Origin: Maritalea porphyrae
GTDB lineage: Bacteria > Pseudomonadota > Alphaproteobacteria > Rhizobiales > Devosiaceae
DNA: 64,000 nt
Assembly (NCBI RefSeq): GCF_027213965.1
Contig: NZ_JAPWGX010000006.1
Coordinates: 102,362-166,361, forward strand
Reading direction: 5' to 3'
The translations under genes were made by a program, and so were the position numbers. Positions 6,970 to 15,108 of the stretch are shown in pieces (position 1 is the first letter of the stretch; every line of letters starts with the position of its first letter). The notes beneath the pieces are model-generated. The model saw nothing but the letters and a program-made list of their open reading frames with translations, was not told the DNA's origin and did not search any database.

Positions 6970-9759
6970 ATGACGACCCACTTTTCCTCGGGCAACGTTA
7001 AGGCGATCTTGGGCCCAACCAATACGGGCAAAACCCATTATGCGGTTGAGCGTTTGCTGGCACACCGGACCGGCATGATTGGCTTGCCGCTGCGGCTTTT
7101 GGCGCGCGAAGTCTACCAAAAACTAGTCGAACGGGTTGGCATTGGTGCCGTAGCGCTGGTCACTGGCGAAGAACGTATATCGCCAAAGAATGCTCGCTAT
7201 TGGGTTGCAACCGTTGAAGCAATGCCTGCAAATCTAACGGTTGAATGTGTCGCAGTGGACGAAATTCAAACGGCGACCCACTTGGACCGGGGCCATATCT
7301 TTACCGATCGCATCCTTCATGCACGCGGCACCCATGAAACACTGCTCTTGGGTGCATCAACCATGGCCCCGATCATTGCTGCATTGCTGCCAGATGCCGA
7401 AATCATCTACCGGCCGCGCTTTTCGCAGCTGACCTACGCGGGATCAAAAAAGATCACCCGTCAGCCGCCTCGCTCCGCAATTGTTGCCTTCTCCGCCAGC
7501 GAAGTTTACGCCATTGCCGAGTTGATCCGACGCCAGCGCGGTGGCGCAGCTGTTGTTATGGGGGCCCTTAGCCCACGCACACGCAACGCCCAGGTTGAAC
7601 TATACGAGCATGGCGAGGTCGACTTTCTGGTTGCAACCGACGCGATTGGCATGGGGTTAAACCTTGATATCAACCATGTGGCCTTTGCCGCTGACATGAA
7701 ATTTGACGGCAAACAAATGCGCCCTCTAAACCCTGCCGAGTTTGCGCAAATCGCAGGACGGGCCGGCCGCCATACGCGAGATGGCACTTTTGGGGTGACG
7801 GGGGGTGTTGAAGGATTTTCTGATGAGTTGGTGCAACAGCTTGAAAGCCACGAATTTGAACCGGTGAAAGTGTTGCAATGGCGCAATGCAGATCTAAATT
7901 TCGCCTCATTCGAGCTCTTACAAAAGTCCTTGGATGTGCGCTCAACCCATCAAAAACTCACCAATGTCCCTATCGCCAAAGACCAATTGGGCCTCGAATT
8001 TTTGATGCGGCACCCCGACATTGGGCCCAAAACCGGCAAAAAAGTCACTCAATTGGCATGGGATTGCGCCCTCATTCCCGATTATCGCAACATTTCACCC
8101 GCCCAACATGGTGAGATAATTGCCACAATCTTCCTAAATCTTGAACAAAGTGAAACAATTAGCGAAGACTGGATTGCCGAACAGGTCAGGTTTTGCGACA
8201 ATGACCAAGGTGAAATTGACACTTTGTCCAATCGGATCAAACAAATTCGAACCTGGACCTATGTCGCAAATCGAAAAAACTGGTTAAAAGACCCTACCTA
8301 TTGGCGTGAAAAAACAAATGAGATTGAAAATACATTGTCGGACGCATTACATAAGCGTCTCACGCAGCGATTTATTGATCGTCGAACAAGTGTTTTAATG
8401 CGCCATTTAAGAGATAAACAAATGACTGCACCGGAAATATCACAGAGCGGCGAAGTATCCCTTGAGGGTCAAACCATTGGATCCATCCAAGGATTTCGCT
8501 TTACCCTTTCATCTCAAGATGGCGGGGAAACCAAAAATCTTCGCTCTGCGGCCAGCGTAGCCATTGCGCCTGAGATCAAGAAACGGGCCGAAAAAGTAAC
8601 CGATTCGCCAAACGACGAGTTTGTTTTGACCGCTGACGGCCTTATCCGCTGGCGCGGTGAAGTCATCGCAGAACTAGCCCCAGGCGATGACATGTTGACC
8701 CCACGCCTGATCATTTTGGCTGACGAAAGCCTGACTGGTCCAGATTTAGGCGCGGTACAAGACCGATTAGACTTGTGGCTACGTCACGCGATCAATACCC
8801 AACTTGAGCAGCTCATTTCGCTGCGTGAACCCGCCGAACTTGAGGGTGCTGCCCGTGGTGTTGCGTTCCGTCTGTCTGAAAGCCTTGGGGTGATCCCAAG
8901 AGCAGAGATTGCTGACGAAGTGAAATCGCTCGACCAAGATGTGCGTGCCATCATGCGCAAAATGGGCATCAAATTCGGCGCCTACCACATCTATCTCCCG
9001 CTTTCGCTTAAGCCTGCACCACGCGAAATGGCGCTCATTTTGTGGGCGCTGCAAAATGGCGGTGTGCGTCAACCGGGCGTGCGCGAACTGCCACAAATCA
9101 TATTGTCTGGCCGCACTTCGATTGATATCGATCCAGAAATCGCCACACAGCTTTACGAAATTGCTGGTTTCAAAGTTACGGGCAACCGGGCAGTGCGCGT
9201 GGACATTTTGGAACGGTTAGCCGATTTGATTCGCCCATTGATCGCCTTTGATCCTAAACGCAATCAAGACAGCCCCCCAGAAGGGGCAGCCGAGGGCAAC
9301 GGTTTCCGCGTCACCGTGGAAATGACAAGCCTTTTGGGTTGCGCTGGCGAAGAGTTTTCAACCGTACTGACCTCTTTGGGCTACAAGGTCACCAAGACCT
9401 TGATTGAAACAGCACCTGTTGCGCCTGAAACAGGCGATGACATTGTTGTGGCGGCAAACAATAACGAGCCGCAAGGTGAAGCAGCAACTGAAGTCACAGA
9501 ACCACAAGTTGAAGCAAAATCGGACGTTGTAGAGCCACAGTTTGACGAGGTCTGGCACCCAGCCCCGCGCCGCAACAACAACCAGCAGCACAACAAAAAG
9601 CGCGAGCAAAACCGCAAACAGTTCGCCAAGGGCAATAAAGACAATAAACCGGGCAACAAAAAACCCAATCAGCACAAACGCCCAAGCAAGCCCCAGCATA
9701 AACCAAAGCCAATCGACCCCGATTCGCCGTTTGCTGCTTTGGCTGCGCTAAAAAAATAA
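6970..9759 (+). CDS. SUV3-type ATP-dependent RNA helicase
   Basis: A 929-residue DExH-box helicase related to mitochondrial Suv3, which unwinds RNA for degradation. Walker A is GPTNTGKT at residues 15-22, Walker B is DEIQ at 97-100 (the Suv3 variant of DExH), and motif VI is QIAGRAGR at 260-267. The middle holds an accessory region. The last 90 residues are low-complexity and rich in Lys, Asn, Gln and Pro, likely a disordered RNA-binding tail. In mitochondria Suv3 partners with PNPase or an RNase II type enzyme; no such partner is adjacent here. The start has a GGAG site. The S4 gene follows after 10 bases, so the two are probably one operon. Confidence 0.92.
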   Translation: MTTHFSSGNVKAILGPTNTGKTHYAVERLLAHRTGMIGLPLRLLAREVYQKLVERVGIGAVALVTGEERISPKNARYWVATVEAMPANLTVECVAVDEIQTATHLDRGHIFTDRILHARGTHETLLLGASTMAPIIAALLPDAEIIYRPRFSQLTYAGSKKITRQPPRSAIVAFSASEVYAIAELIRRQRGGAAVVMGALSPRTRNAQVELYEHGEVDFLVATDAIGMGLNLDINHVAFAADMKFDGKQMRPLNPAEFAQIAGRAGRHTRDGTFGVTGGVEGFSDELVQQLESHEFEPVKVLQWRNADLNFASFELLQKSLDVRSTHQKLTNVPIAKDQLGLEFLMRHPDIGPKTGKKVTQLAWDCALIPDYRNISPAQHGEIIATIFLNLEQSETISEDWIAEQVRFCDNDQGEIDTLSNRIKQIRTWTYVANRKNWLKDPTYWREKTNEIENTLSDALHKRLTQRFIDRRTSVLMRHLRDKQMTAPEISQSGEVSLEGQTIGSIQGFRFTLSSQDGGETKNLRSAASVAIAPEIKKRAEKVTDSPNDEFVLTADGLIRWRGEVIAELAPGDDMLTPRLIILADESLTGPDLGAVQDRLDLWLRHAINTQLEQLISLREPAELEGAARGVAFRLSESLGVIPRAEIADEVKSLDQDVRAIMRKMGIKFGAYHIYLPLSLKPAPREMALILWALQNGGVRQPGVRELPQIILSGRTSIDIDPEIATQLYEIAGFKVTGNRAVRVDILERLADLIRPLIAFDPKRNQDSPPEGAAEGNGFRVTVEMTSLLGCAGEEFSTVLTSLGYKVTKTLIETAPVAPETGDDIVVAANNNEPQGEAATEVTEPQVEAKSDVVEPQFDEVWHPAPRRNNNQQHNKKREQNRKQFAKGNKDNKPGNKKPNQHKRPSKPQHKPKPIDPDSPFAALAALKK

Positions 9760-9769
9760 ACATACCAAC

Positions 9770-10159
9770 ATGGGTGAACCCGAGCAAAAGCGTAGGCTTG
9801 ATAAATGGCTCTGGTTTGCCCGATGCGCAAAAACCCGCACATTAGCGCAAAAGCTGGTGAACGGGGGACACGTCCGCATCAATGCTGAGCGCTGCGTAAA
9901 CGCGGCAACAAGAATCAAACGCGGTGACGTGCTGACCGTCACCCTGCCCCGCGGCATCAAGGTGCTCAAAATTGTTGATCTTGGCGAAAATCGTGGCTCA
10001 GCCACTTTGGCAGCTTTGCTCTATGAAGACCTCAGCCCGCCCCCAATTCCCAAACATGATGGCCCCCGCCCCTTACCTCAAGCGGTGCGTGAAAAAGGCG
10101 CAGGTCGCCCCACAAAACGCCAAAGACGCGACACAGACCGCCTAATAAAGCCCGATTGA
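9770..10159 (+). CDS. S4 domain RNA-binding protein (Hsp15/HslR-like)
   Basis: A basic 129-residue protein. The S4 fold covers residues 8-70 (RRLDKWLWFARCAKTRTLAQ, GHVRINAERC, IKRGDVLTV). The C-terminal 45 residues are basic and proline-rich (PPPIPKHDGPRP, RPTKRQRRD). E. coli Hsp15 binds 50S subunits carrying stalled nascent chains and helps rescue them. The gene lies 10 bases after the helicase stop and is probably translated from the same mRNA, fitting an RNA/ribosome quality-control role, which is inferred. Confidence 0.88.
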   Translation: MGEPEQKRRLDKWLWFARCAKTRTLAQKLVNGGHVRINAERCVNAATRIKRGDVLTVTLPRGIKVLKIVDLGENRGSATLAALLYEDLSPPPIPKHDGPRPLPQAVREKGAGRPTKRQRRDTDRLIKPD

Positions 10160-10335
10160 AACGAGATTTCACACTTTGGCCTAGGTTTGAAAATGCTTGC
10201 TCAAAACCACCCTTGCACTTTAGGCAAAAATTCATTAGCCAATAGACCGTCAGTTTCTCCAAGGGACCGGGTAAGTCCAGTTGCACCTCCCCCAACTGTC
10301 ACTTGAGCGAATGAACACCTAATGGAACCCGCCGT

Positions 10336-10674
10336 ATGACTTACATCGTCACCGACAATTGTATTAAATGCAAATATATGGACTGCGTAGAAGTCTGCCC
10401 TGTAGATTGTTTCTATGAGGGGGAGAACATGCTCGTAATCCATCCTGACGAATGCATCGACTGCGGCGTATGTGAGCCAGAATGCCCCGCCGAAGCCATT
10501 TTGCCGGACACAGAGCCTGGCCAAGAAGCTTGGCTTGAGCTGAACACAAAGTTCGCAGACGTATGGCCAAACATCACCGAGAAGCGTGAACCACCCGCAG
10601 ACGCCGCAAAATTTGACGGTGAAACAGGCAAGCTTGAGAAGTATTTCTCTGAGGCCCCTGGCGAAGGTGATTGA
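10336..10674 (+). CDS. fdxA: 7Fe-8S ferredoxin FdxA
   Basis: A 112-residue seven-iron ferredoxin that carries electrons in the cytosol. Cysteines at 9, 12, 17, 21, 25, 40, 43, 46 and 50 match the Azotobacter FdI spacing shifted by one. By family knowledge C9, C17 and C50 bind the [3Fe-4S] cluster and C21, C40, C43 and C46 the [4Fe-4S] cluster. The C-terminal part ([19 protein letters not shown]) is the usual alphaproteobacterial extension. It is followed by its own terminator. Confidence 0.95.
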   Translation: MTYIVTDNCIKCKYMDCVEVCPVDCFYEGENMLVIHPDECIDCGVCEPECPAEAILPDTEPGQEAWLELNTKFADVWPNITEKREPPADAAKFDGETGKLEKYFSEAPGEGD

Positions 10675-10720
10675 TCGCTATAGCGTTCAAAATTGGGAAA
10701 ATTAAGCACGATCACGCCTT

Positions 10721-10752
10721 AAACGCGCAGAAATTGATTCTGTCGCGTTTTT
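10721..10752 (+). terminator. fdxA terminator
   Basis: AAACGCG plus CAGAA pair with TTCTG plus CGCGTTT (one bulged T), loop ATTGA, followed by TTTTTG. It lies 46 bases after the fdxA stop. Confidence 0.8.
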
Positions 10753-10796
10753 GTGTTATATATTGAACACAGTCGTAATTTTGTCGTTTACCCAAC

Positions 10797-10820
10797 CGTG
10801 CCGGAGGGCACGTTTTTTTT
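10797..10820 (+). terminator. Second terminator in the fdxA-carD gap
   Basis: CGTGCC GGAG GGCACG followed by eight T residues is a textbook intrinsic terminator. It lies 45 bases beyond the fdxA terminator with no gene between, so it is either a backup or ends a very short transcript. The remaining 150 bases before carD hold its promoter and a GATCAG repeat. Confidence 0.88.
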
Positions 10821-10969
10821 GCTCCACAGCAATTAAATTAGGATTTTGGTAACCAATCACTAAACCTTCAAAAGTTTCGTGAACGGCATTTTTCGCGATA
10901 ATGATCAGGATGGATCAGTAAGGGCACATTCGAAAAGAAGTGCCGGGGCGTCAATTAGGAGTTTACCGA

Positions 10970-11536
10970 ATGGCAACTAAAAAGTCAGTACAGCGTCAAG
11001 GGTTCAAAACAGGCGAATTTGTTGTTTACCCTGCACATGGCGTCGGCCAAATTACCGGTATTGAAGAGCAAGAAGTAGCAGGCATTTCGCTTGAGCTTTT
11101 TGTCATCAATTTCGAACAGGACAAACTCACCCTTCGCGTTCCGCTCGCCAAAGTTAAAAGTGTTGGTATGCGCAAACTAGCCGAAGACTCAGTCGTTGAA
11201 AAAGGACTGAAAACCGTAACCGGTCGCGCCCGCGTTAAACGCACAATGTGGAGCCGTCGGGCACAAGAATATGAAGCCAAGATCAACTCTGGTGACTTGA
11301 TTTCAATCGCTGAAGTTGTGCGTGATCTGTTCCGCTCTGAAGAACAGCCCGAGCAATCATACTCAGAACGCCAATTGTTTGAAGCAGCGATCGATCGCAT
11401 GTCACGTGAAATCAGCGTCGTCAATAAAATCACATTGACCGAAGCGCTGAAGCTGATCCAGAAAAACTTGGCAAAAAGCCCACGTCGTGGCGCAAAATCT
11501 GACGATGCAGACGATTCCGAAGAAGCCGCTGCATAG
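10970..11536 (+). CDS. CarD family transcriptional regulator
   Basis: A 188-residue protein that binds the RNA polymerase beta subunit and stabilises open promoter complexes, as CdnL does in Caulobacter. The N-terminal RNA polymerase-interacting domain is seen in FKTGEFVVYPAHGVGQI and FEQDKLTLRVPLAKV; the helical C-terminal DNA-contacting domain includes MWSRRAQEYEAKINSGDL and ERQLFEAAIDRMSREI. The longer frame starts at 10940, but ATG 10970 has TAGGAG upstream and MATKKS fits relatives. The acidic tail DDADDSEEAAA is usual. Confidence 0.95.
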   Translation: MATKKSVQRQGFKTGEFVVYPAHGVGQITGIEEQEVAGISLELFVINFEQDKLTLRVPLAKVKSVGMRKLAEDSVVEKGLKTVTGRARVKRTMWSRRAQEYEAKINSGDLISIAEVVRDLFRSEEQPEQSYSERQLFEAAIDRMSREISVVNKITLTEALKLIQKNLAKSPRRGAKSDDADDSEEAAA

Positions 11537-11563
11537 TTTTTAGAATACAAGAGATATCCAAAT

Positions 11564-11596
11564 GGGGCTGGTCATTCGACCGGCCCTATTTTTTTT
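11564..11596 (+). terminator. carD terminator overlapping the convergent gene
   Basis: GGGGCTGGTC ATTC GACCGGCCCT (one G-T pair) then eight T residues. The T-run is also the coding sequence for the last lysines of the convergent M48 gene, whose stop lies inside the stem. Confidence 0.9.
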
Positions 11597-13037
11597 GTAT
11601 AACCTTATAACTACGTCCCGAAATCAATTGGTCACCCGGCAGTAATCCGTTGAGCACATTGAACAACGCACTGGCATCTGAAACGCCACCCATTCGCGCC
11701 ACCAAATTGCTGACACTTTGTCCAGGCTTTGCCTCAACAACTTCCACTTCAAAATGTTGAATTTGCTTTAGATCCGCACTTCTTAATTTCCTGAAACTAC
11801 CAAGTGTGAAATCAAAGTCTTTCTTTAGCCGCTTGTCTGCATGTTTTGCCGCAAAGATGAAGCGATAGACCTGCCCCTCAAACCGCACAACCGCAATTTC
11901 AAATGCCCAGTCTTTGGTTTGGGCTGACGCGGTGACCATAGGCACATTGTTGCGTGTGGTCTTTTGGATTGAGCTTTCACTCAATCCTGCCACCCAGCCC
12001 GATCTCAAATAGTCAGCCAGCAAAACACTATCGGGCACAAATACGCTATCAAAGCGCACTGCGGTGCCGTCTTTTGCCACGCCAACAACCGATGCGTTGG
12101 CGTTCGTCAACTCGTAACTGTTGGGCACAGCAAAGACAAAACCAAGGTTGGGGTGAATGTAACGTTGACCCGCTATAGCGCCATTGTTCGGGTTTGGCCC
12201 AAATGCCAGCCCATCAATGGCATCCAAATAGCGCTCGCGCTCTGTTGCGCCAATGCCCGGCGCACCAAATCCACGTGCAGCTTTGACGGCCAATTCAATA
12301 CGGTCGGGTGTTGAAGGGTGGCTAGATAGAAAATCATCACCTGATTGCTCTTTGGACTTATAGGCAGCAAATTGGGCCATAAGGCCTAAAAAACGGGCTG
12401 CTGCATGAGGGTCATACCCCGCTCGCCCAGCAATTTTTACACCCTCTTTGTCCGCCGCCAGTTCCTGCGCCTGCGAAAAGGCAGCCAAAGAGAGTTTTGA
12501 GCGCGCTGCAGATTGATCCGTTTCAGGGTTGGCCCCCAAAATGCCGCCAATCACCCTGTCGACAATTTTGCTGGTCCGCTCTCTGTTAGAGCGCTCCCGC
12601 GCATGACGCAGCGTCAAATGGGCAATCTCATGCGCCAATACCGCCGCCAGCTCGGCTTCATCATTGGCCAATGCTAAAATGCCACGCGTTACATAAATAT
12701 AACCGCCCGGCAAAGCGAACGCATTAACTTCTTCACTGTCCAAAATCGTGACCGTAAGCTGGCTATCGCCTTCCCCTGCGGCCACAAGCAATTTGCTGGC
12801 CAATCGCGCCAGCATGATCTGCGCAGCCCTGTCATCATAGCTTCCGCCATAAGAAGCAACAATTTTTGGGTGTTCCCGCAGACCAATGATTTGATCGCTT
12901 GGGTCTGTACCTTCAGGCACCGCAGCACCGTCGCCCAACCGGCTAACGCCAACAGTTGGCCCGCCATCAAAAATTGTGGTGCAGCCCAATATTGAACCGC
13001 ACAACAAACCAGCAATGATGATCCGATGAAACTGCAT
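11586..13037 (-). CDS. M48 family metallopeptidase lipoprotein
   Basis: A 483-residue zinc protease with a lipoprotein signal (RIIIAGLLCGSILGC, acylated cysteine C19). It is thus probably outer-membrane anchored and involved in envelope protein quality control, like BepA/LoiP relatives. Zinc site HEIAH sits in AAVLAHEIAHLTLRHA, with EAELAAVL before it and a downstream QELAADKEGVKIAGRAGYDP holding the third ligand. A C-terminal domain follows, ending with a LysM-like LLPGDQLISGRSYKVI. ATG 13037 starts one base after the stop of the thermonuclease gene, so the two are coupled. Confidence 0.88.
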   Translation of the reverse strand: MQFHRIIIAGLLCGSILGCTTIFDGGPTVGVSRLGDGAAVPEGTDPSDQIIGLREHPKIVASYGGSYDDRAAQIMLARLASKLLVAAGEGDSQLTVTILDSEEVNAFALPGGYIYVTRGILALANDEAELAAVLAHEIAHLTLRHARERSNRERTSKIVDRVIGGILGANPETDQSAARSKLSLAAFSQAQELAADKEGVKIAGRAGYDPHAAARFLGLMAQFAAYKSKEQSGDDFLSSHPSTPDRIELAVKAARGFGAPGIGATERERYLDAIDGLAFGPNPNNGAIAGQRYIHPNLGFVFAVPNSYELTNANASVVGVAKDGTAVRFDSVFVPDSVLLADYLRSGWVAGLSESSIQKTTRNNVPMVTASAQTKDWAFEIAVVRFEGQVYRFIFAAKHADKRLKKDFDFTLGSFRKLRSADLKQIQHFEVEVVEAKPGQSVSNLVARMGGVSDASALFNVLNGLLPGDQLISGRSYKVIQKK

Positions 13038-13038
13038 A

Positions 13039-13851
13039 TTACTTAAACGCCAAAATTTCAATTTGCTCTGGATGAGTCACATCAATACGCGGACCATCAT
13101 CCACATCAACCCAGCCGCGCACGCGCACCAACGCATCGTCCAATTCTAGCAAGTTAATTCCAGCTTCGGTGAAATGTTTTACAACCCGTCGATCAATAAC
13201 CGCTGTAAAGTCGGTTTTCCAATCTCGGCCAAAATTCAAATATATCCGATAAGCTGTGTCCCCAACACCAAAAATCCGCCCCTCCACCAATTCATAGTGT
13301 CCCTGCCGCTTTTCCAATTGCTGCGGTTTATGGGCATCACGCAACTTGTAGTAATCGTGGGTCCATATGTTCTTTGTGTCCACACGTGCTTGACGTTCGG
13401 CCAACAACAAATCGTCTAAACAATGCCGGTTGTCTGAAAAGGAATAAACCCGAGCCAGCCCCGCTTCAAGCAACGCGCGTTGCGCCCACATTTTTTTATC
13501 ATCATCAATAAACATATGCCCAAGCACCCGACCATGCCGGTCCTTGCGCGCGCCGCCATAATAAATCCGAACATTCTCGCCCATGGCAAAATCATATAAA
13601 AATGCCTGCGCTTCATCAGCAAATGGCCACTTGTCAAAACCAATTCGCCCTAACGGCAACTTGGGCGCCTGCATTCCAATCAGGCGCACCTTTTCGCCGC
13701 TATCAAGAATAACAGTATCCCCATCCGTAACTTCGACAACCCGCCCCTTTGGGCCGGGTTTTAAGGTCTCACAGGCAAAAGCGACACCGCCAAAAAAAGT
13801 GGTGATGCTCATAATTGTCGCCAAGAAAAATCGATTCCGAAAGAATTCCAA
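13039..13851 (-). CDS. Thermonuclease (SNase) family exported protein
   Basis: A staphylococcal-nuclease-like protein of about 270 residues. The SNase core reads GRVVEVTDGDTVILDSGEKV (DGDT calcium/active-site loop), VRLIGMQAPKL, then RKDRHGRVLGHMF (catalytic arginine region) and ALLEAGLARVYSF. A C-terminal SNase-independent domain follows (TAYRIYLNFGRDWKTDFTAVI). The longest frame starts with TTG at 13917. The TTG at 13851 gives a compact signal peptide (EFFRNRFFLATIM ... GGVAFA), so I used it, with low certainty. It is followed after one base by the M48 gene. Likely periplasmic or membrane-attached; its nucleic acid target is unknown. Confidence 0.8.
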   Translation of the reverse strand: MEFFRNRFFLATIMSITTFFGGVAFACETLKPGPKGRVVEVTDGDTVILDSGEKVRLIGMQAPKLPLGRIGFDKWPFADEAQAFLYDFAMGENVRIYYGGARKDRHGRVLGHMFIDDDKKMWAQRALLEAGLARVYSFSDNRHCLDDLLLAERQARVDTKNIWTHDYYKLRDAHKPQQLEKRQGHYELVEGRIFGVGDTAYRIYLNFGRDWKTDFTAVIDRRVVKHFTEAGINLLELDDALVRVRGWVDVDDGPRIDVTHPEQIEILAFK

Positions 13852-13976
13852 GAAATAACGCGCCCCAATAATGCCAACTTTTAAACTCAGTCGCGATGTT
13901 GCATGAAAATAAGGCAAAAATCATCACCTATTCCGACTTTTCTTGCGCCAATACGCAAGCTATGTTGCGCCAGAGT

Positions 13977-14053
13977 GGTCCCGTAGCTCAGCAGGATAGA
14001 GCACCAGATTCCTAATCTGGGGGTCACGCGTTCGAATCGCGTCGGGATCACCA
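13977..14053 (+). tRNA. tRNA-Arg (CCT anticodon)
   Basis: Acceptor arms GGTCCCG / CGGGATC, D arm GCTC...GAGC, anticodon stem CAGAT / ATCTG around loop TCCTAAT style with anticodon CCT (reads AGG), T arm ACGCG TTCGAAT CGCGT, and an encoded CCA end. Cloverleaf is complete at 77 bases. Confidence 0.95.
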
Positions 14054-14177
14054 AGCCATTTTAGTGACCCCAACAATCATTGAGACCTAAAACCGAGTTT
14101 GCGGGCTTGCCCAATCGCGCAAAAAACCACTAGGTTGCCCAACCAAAACACCCTCACCTCAACGAGATCATGTCGCA

Positions 14178-15062
14178 ATGAACAAATTCGCCCTTACTGT
14201 CGAGTGCAAATCCCAGCCCGGGGTTGTCGCCGCAATTGCAACCTATCTGGCACACAACGCCTGCAACATTACCGACAGCGCACAATATGACGATCTCGAA
14301 AATGGTGGTTTTTTCATGCGCATCAGCTTTACGTGCGCGACGGAAATGAAAATGGAGGGCCTAAGCAAAGGCTTTGATCAGGTTGCGCAAGCTCATCAAA
14401 TGAAATTCGCATTTCATGACGAAACCAAAAAGATGAAAGTTGCCATTTTTGTTTCACGGTTTGGCCACTGCCTAAACGATATTCTTTATCGTTGGCGGAT
14501 TGGCGCACTGCCGATCGATATTGTGGCGGTGATCTCTAATCACGATGATTATCAAGAGCTTGTGCAAAGCCGCAACATACCCTTTCATCTGATCAAAGTG
14601 ACCAAAGAAAACAAGGCCGAAGCAGAGGCCGCGCAGCTTGCCATCATTGAAGAAACCGGCGCTGAACTGATTGTTCTTGCCCGCTATATGCAAGTATTGT
14701 CCGACCAAATGTGCCAAAAAATGTCAGGCCGCATTATCAACATCCATCACTCTTTTTTGCCGAGTTTTAAGGGCGCAAACCCTTACAAGCAAGCGTACGC
14801 AAGGGGCGTGAAGCTTATAGGGGCCACATCCCATTATGTTACCTCAGATTTGGATGAAGGGCCGATTATTGAACAGGATATTGCGCGTGTCACCCACGCC
14901 CAAAGCCCAAATGACTATGTGGCGCTGGGCCGAGATGTTGAAAGCCAAGTTCTTGCGCGCGCTATCCACGCCCACATTCATCACCGTGCTTTCATCAGCG
15001 GCAACAAAACCATCGTGTTCCCCGCCAGCCCAGACAGCTATGCTTCAGAACGTATGGGATAA
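14178..15062 (+). CDS. purU: Formyltetrahydrofolate deformylase
   Basis: A 294-residue cytosolic enzyme that hydrolyses 10-formyl-THF to THF and formate, balancing one-carbon pools and supplying formate for PurT. N-terminal ACT domain (residues 3-80: FALTVECKSQPGVVAAIATY). The formyl transferase fold follows, with KKMKVAIFVSRFGHCLNDIL, LARYMQVLS and the catalytic region INIHHSFLPSFKGANPYKQ and TSDLDEGPIIEQD (His and Asp). Length is normal. It lies after the tRNA-Arg on the same strand. 5-FCL at 20560 is in the same cofactor pathway. Confidence 0.95.
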   Translation: MNKFALTVECKSQPGVVAAIATYLAHNACNITDSAQYDDLENGGFFMRISFTCATEMKMEGLSKGFDQVAQAHQMKFAFHDETKKMKVAIFVSRFGHCLNDILYRWRIGALPIDIVAVISNHDDYQELVQSRNIPFHLIKVTKENKAEAEAAQLAIIEETGAELIVLARYMQVLSDQMCQKMSGRIINIHHSFLPSFKGANPYKQAYARGVKLIGATSHYVTSDLDEGPIIEQDIARVTHAQSPNDYVALGRDVESQVLARAIHAHIHHRAFISGNKTIVFPASPDSYASERMG

Positions 15063-15076
15063 CGGCCTATAGTATA

Positions 15077-15096
15077 CCGCCCGGCGAACCGGGCGG
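15077..15096. terminator. Bidirectional hairpin between purU and the convergent protease gene
   Basis: CCGCCCGG CGAA CCGGGCGG is a perfect 8-bp GC-rich stem with a stable tetraloop. Only short T stretches flank it, so it may stop both convergent transcripts. Confidence 0.6.
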
Positions 15097-15108
15097 CAAT
15101 TTGTCAAC

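Noticed and set aside
6670..7119. 149-residue minus-strand frame across the helicase 5' region
   Set aside because: Overlaps the start and Walker A region of the helicase and has no recognisable motif or ribosome site.
13977..14177. tRNA-Arg as an integration site of a mobile element
   Set aside because: No integrase gene and no repeat of the tRNA 3' end were seen; the following genes are ordinary housekeeping genes.
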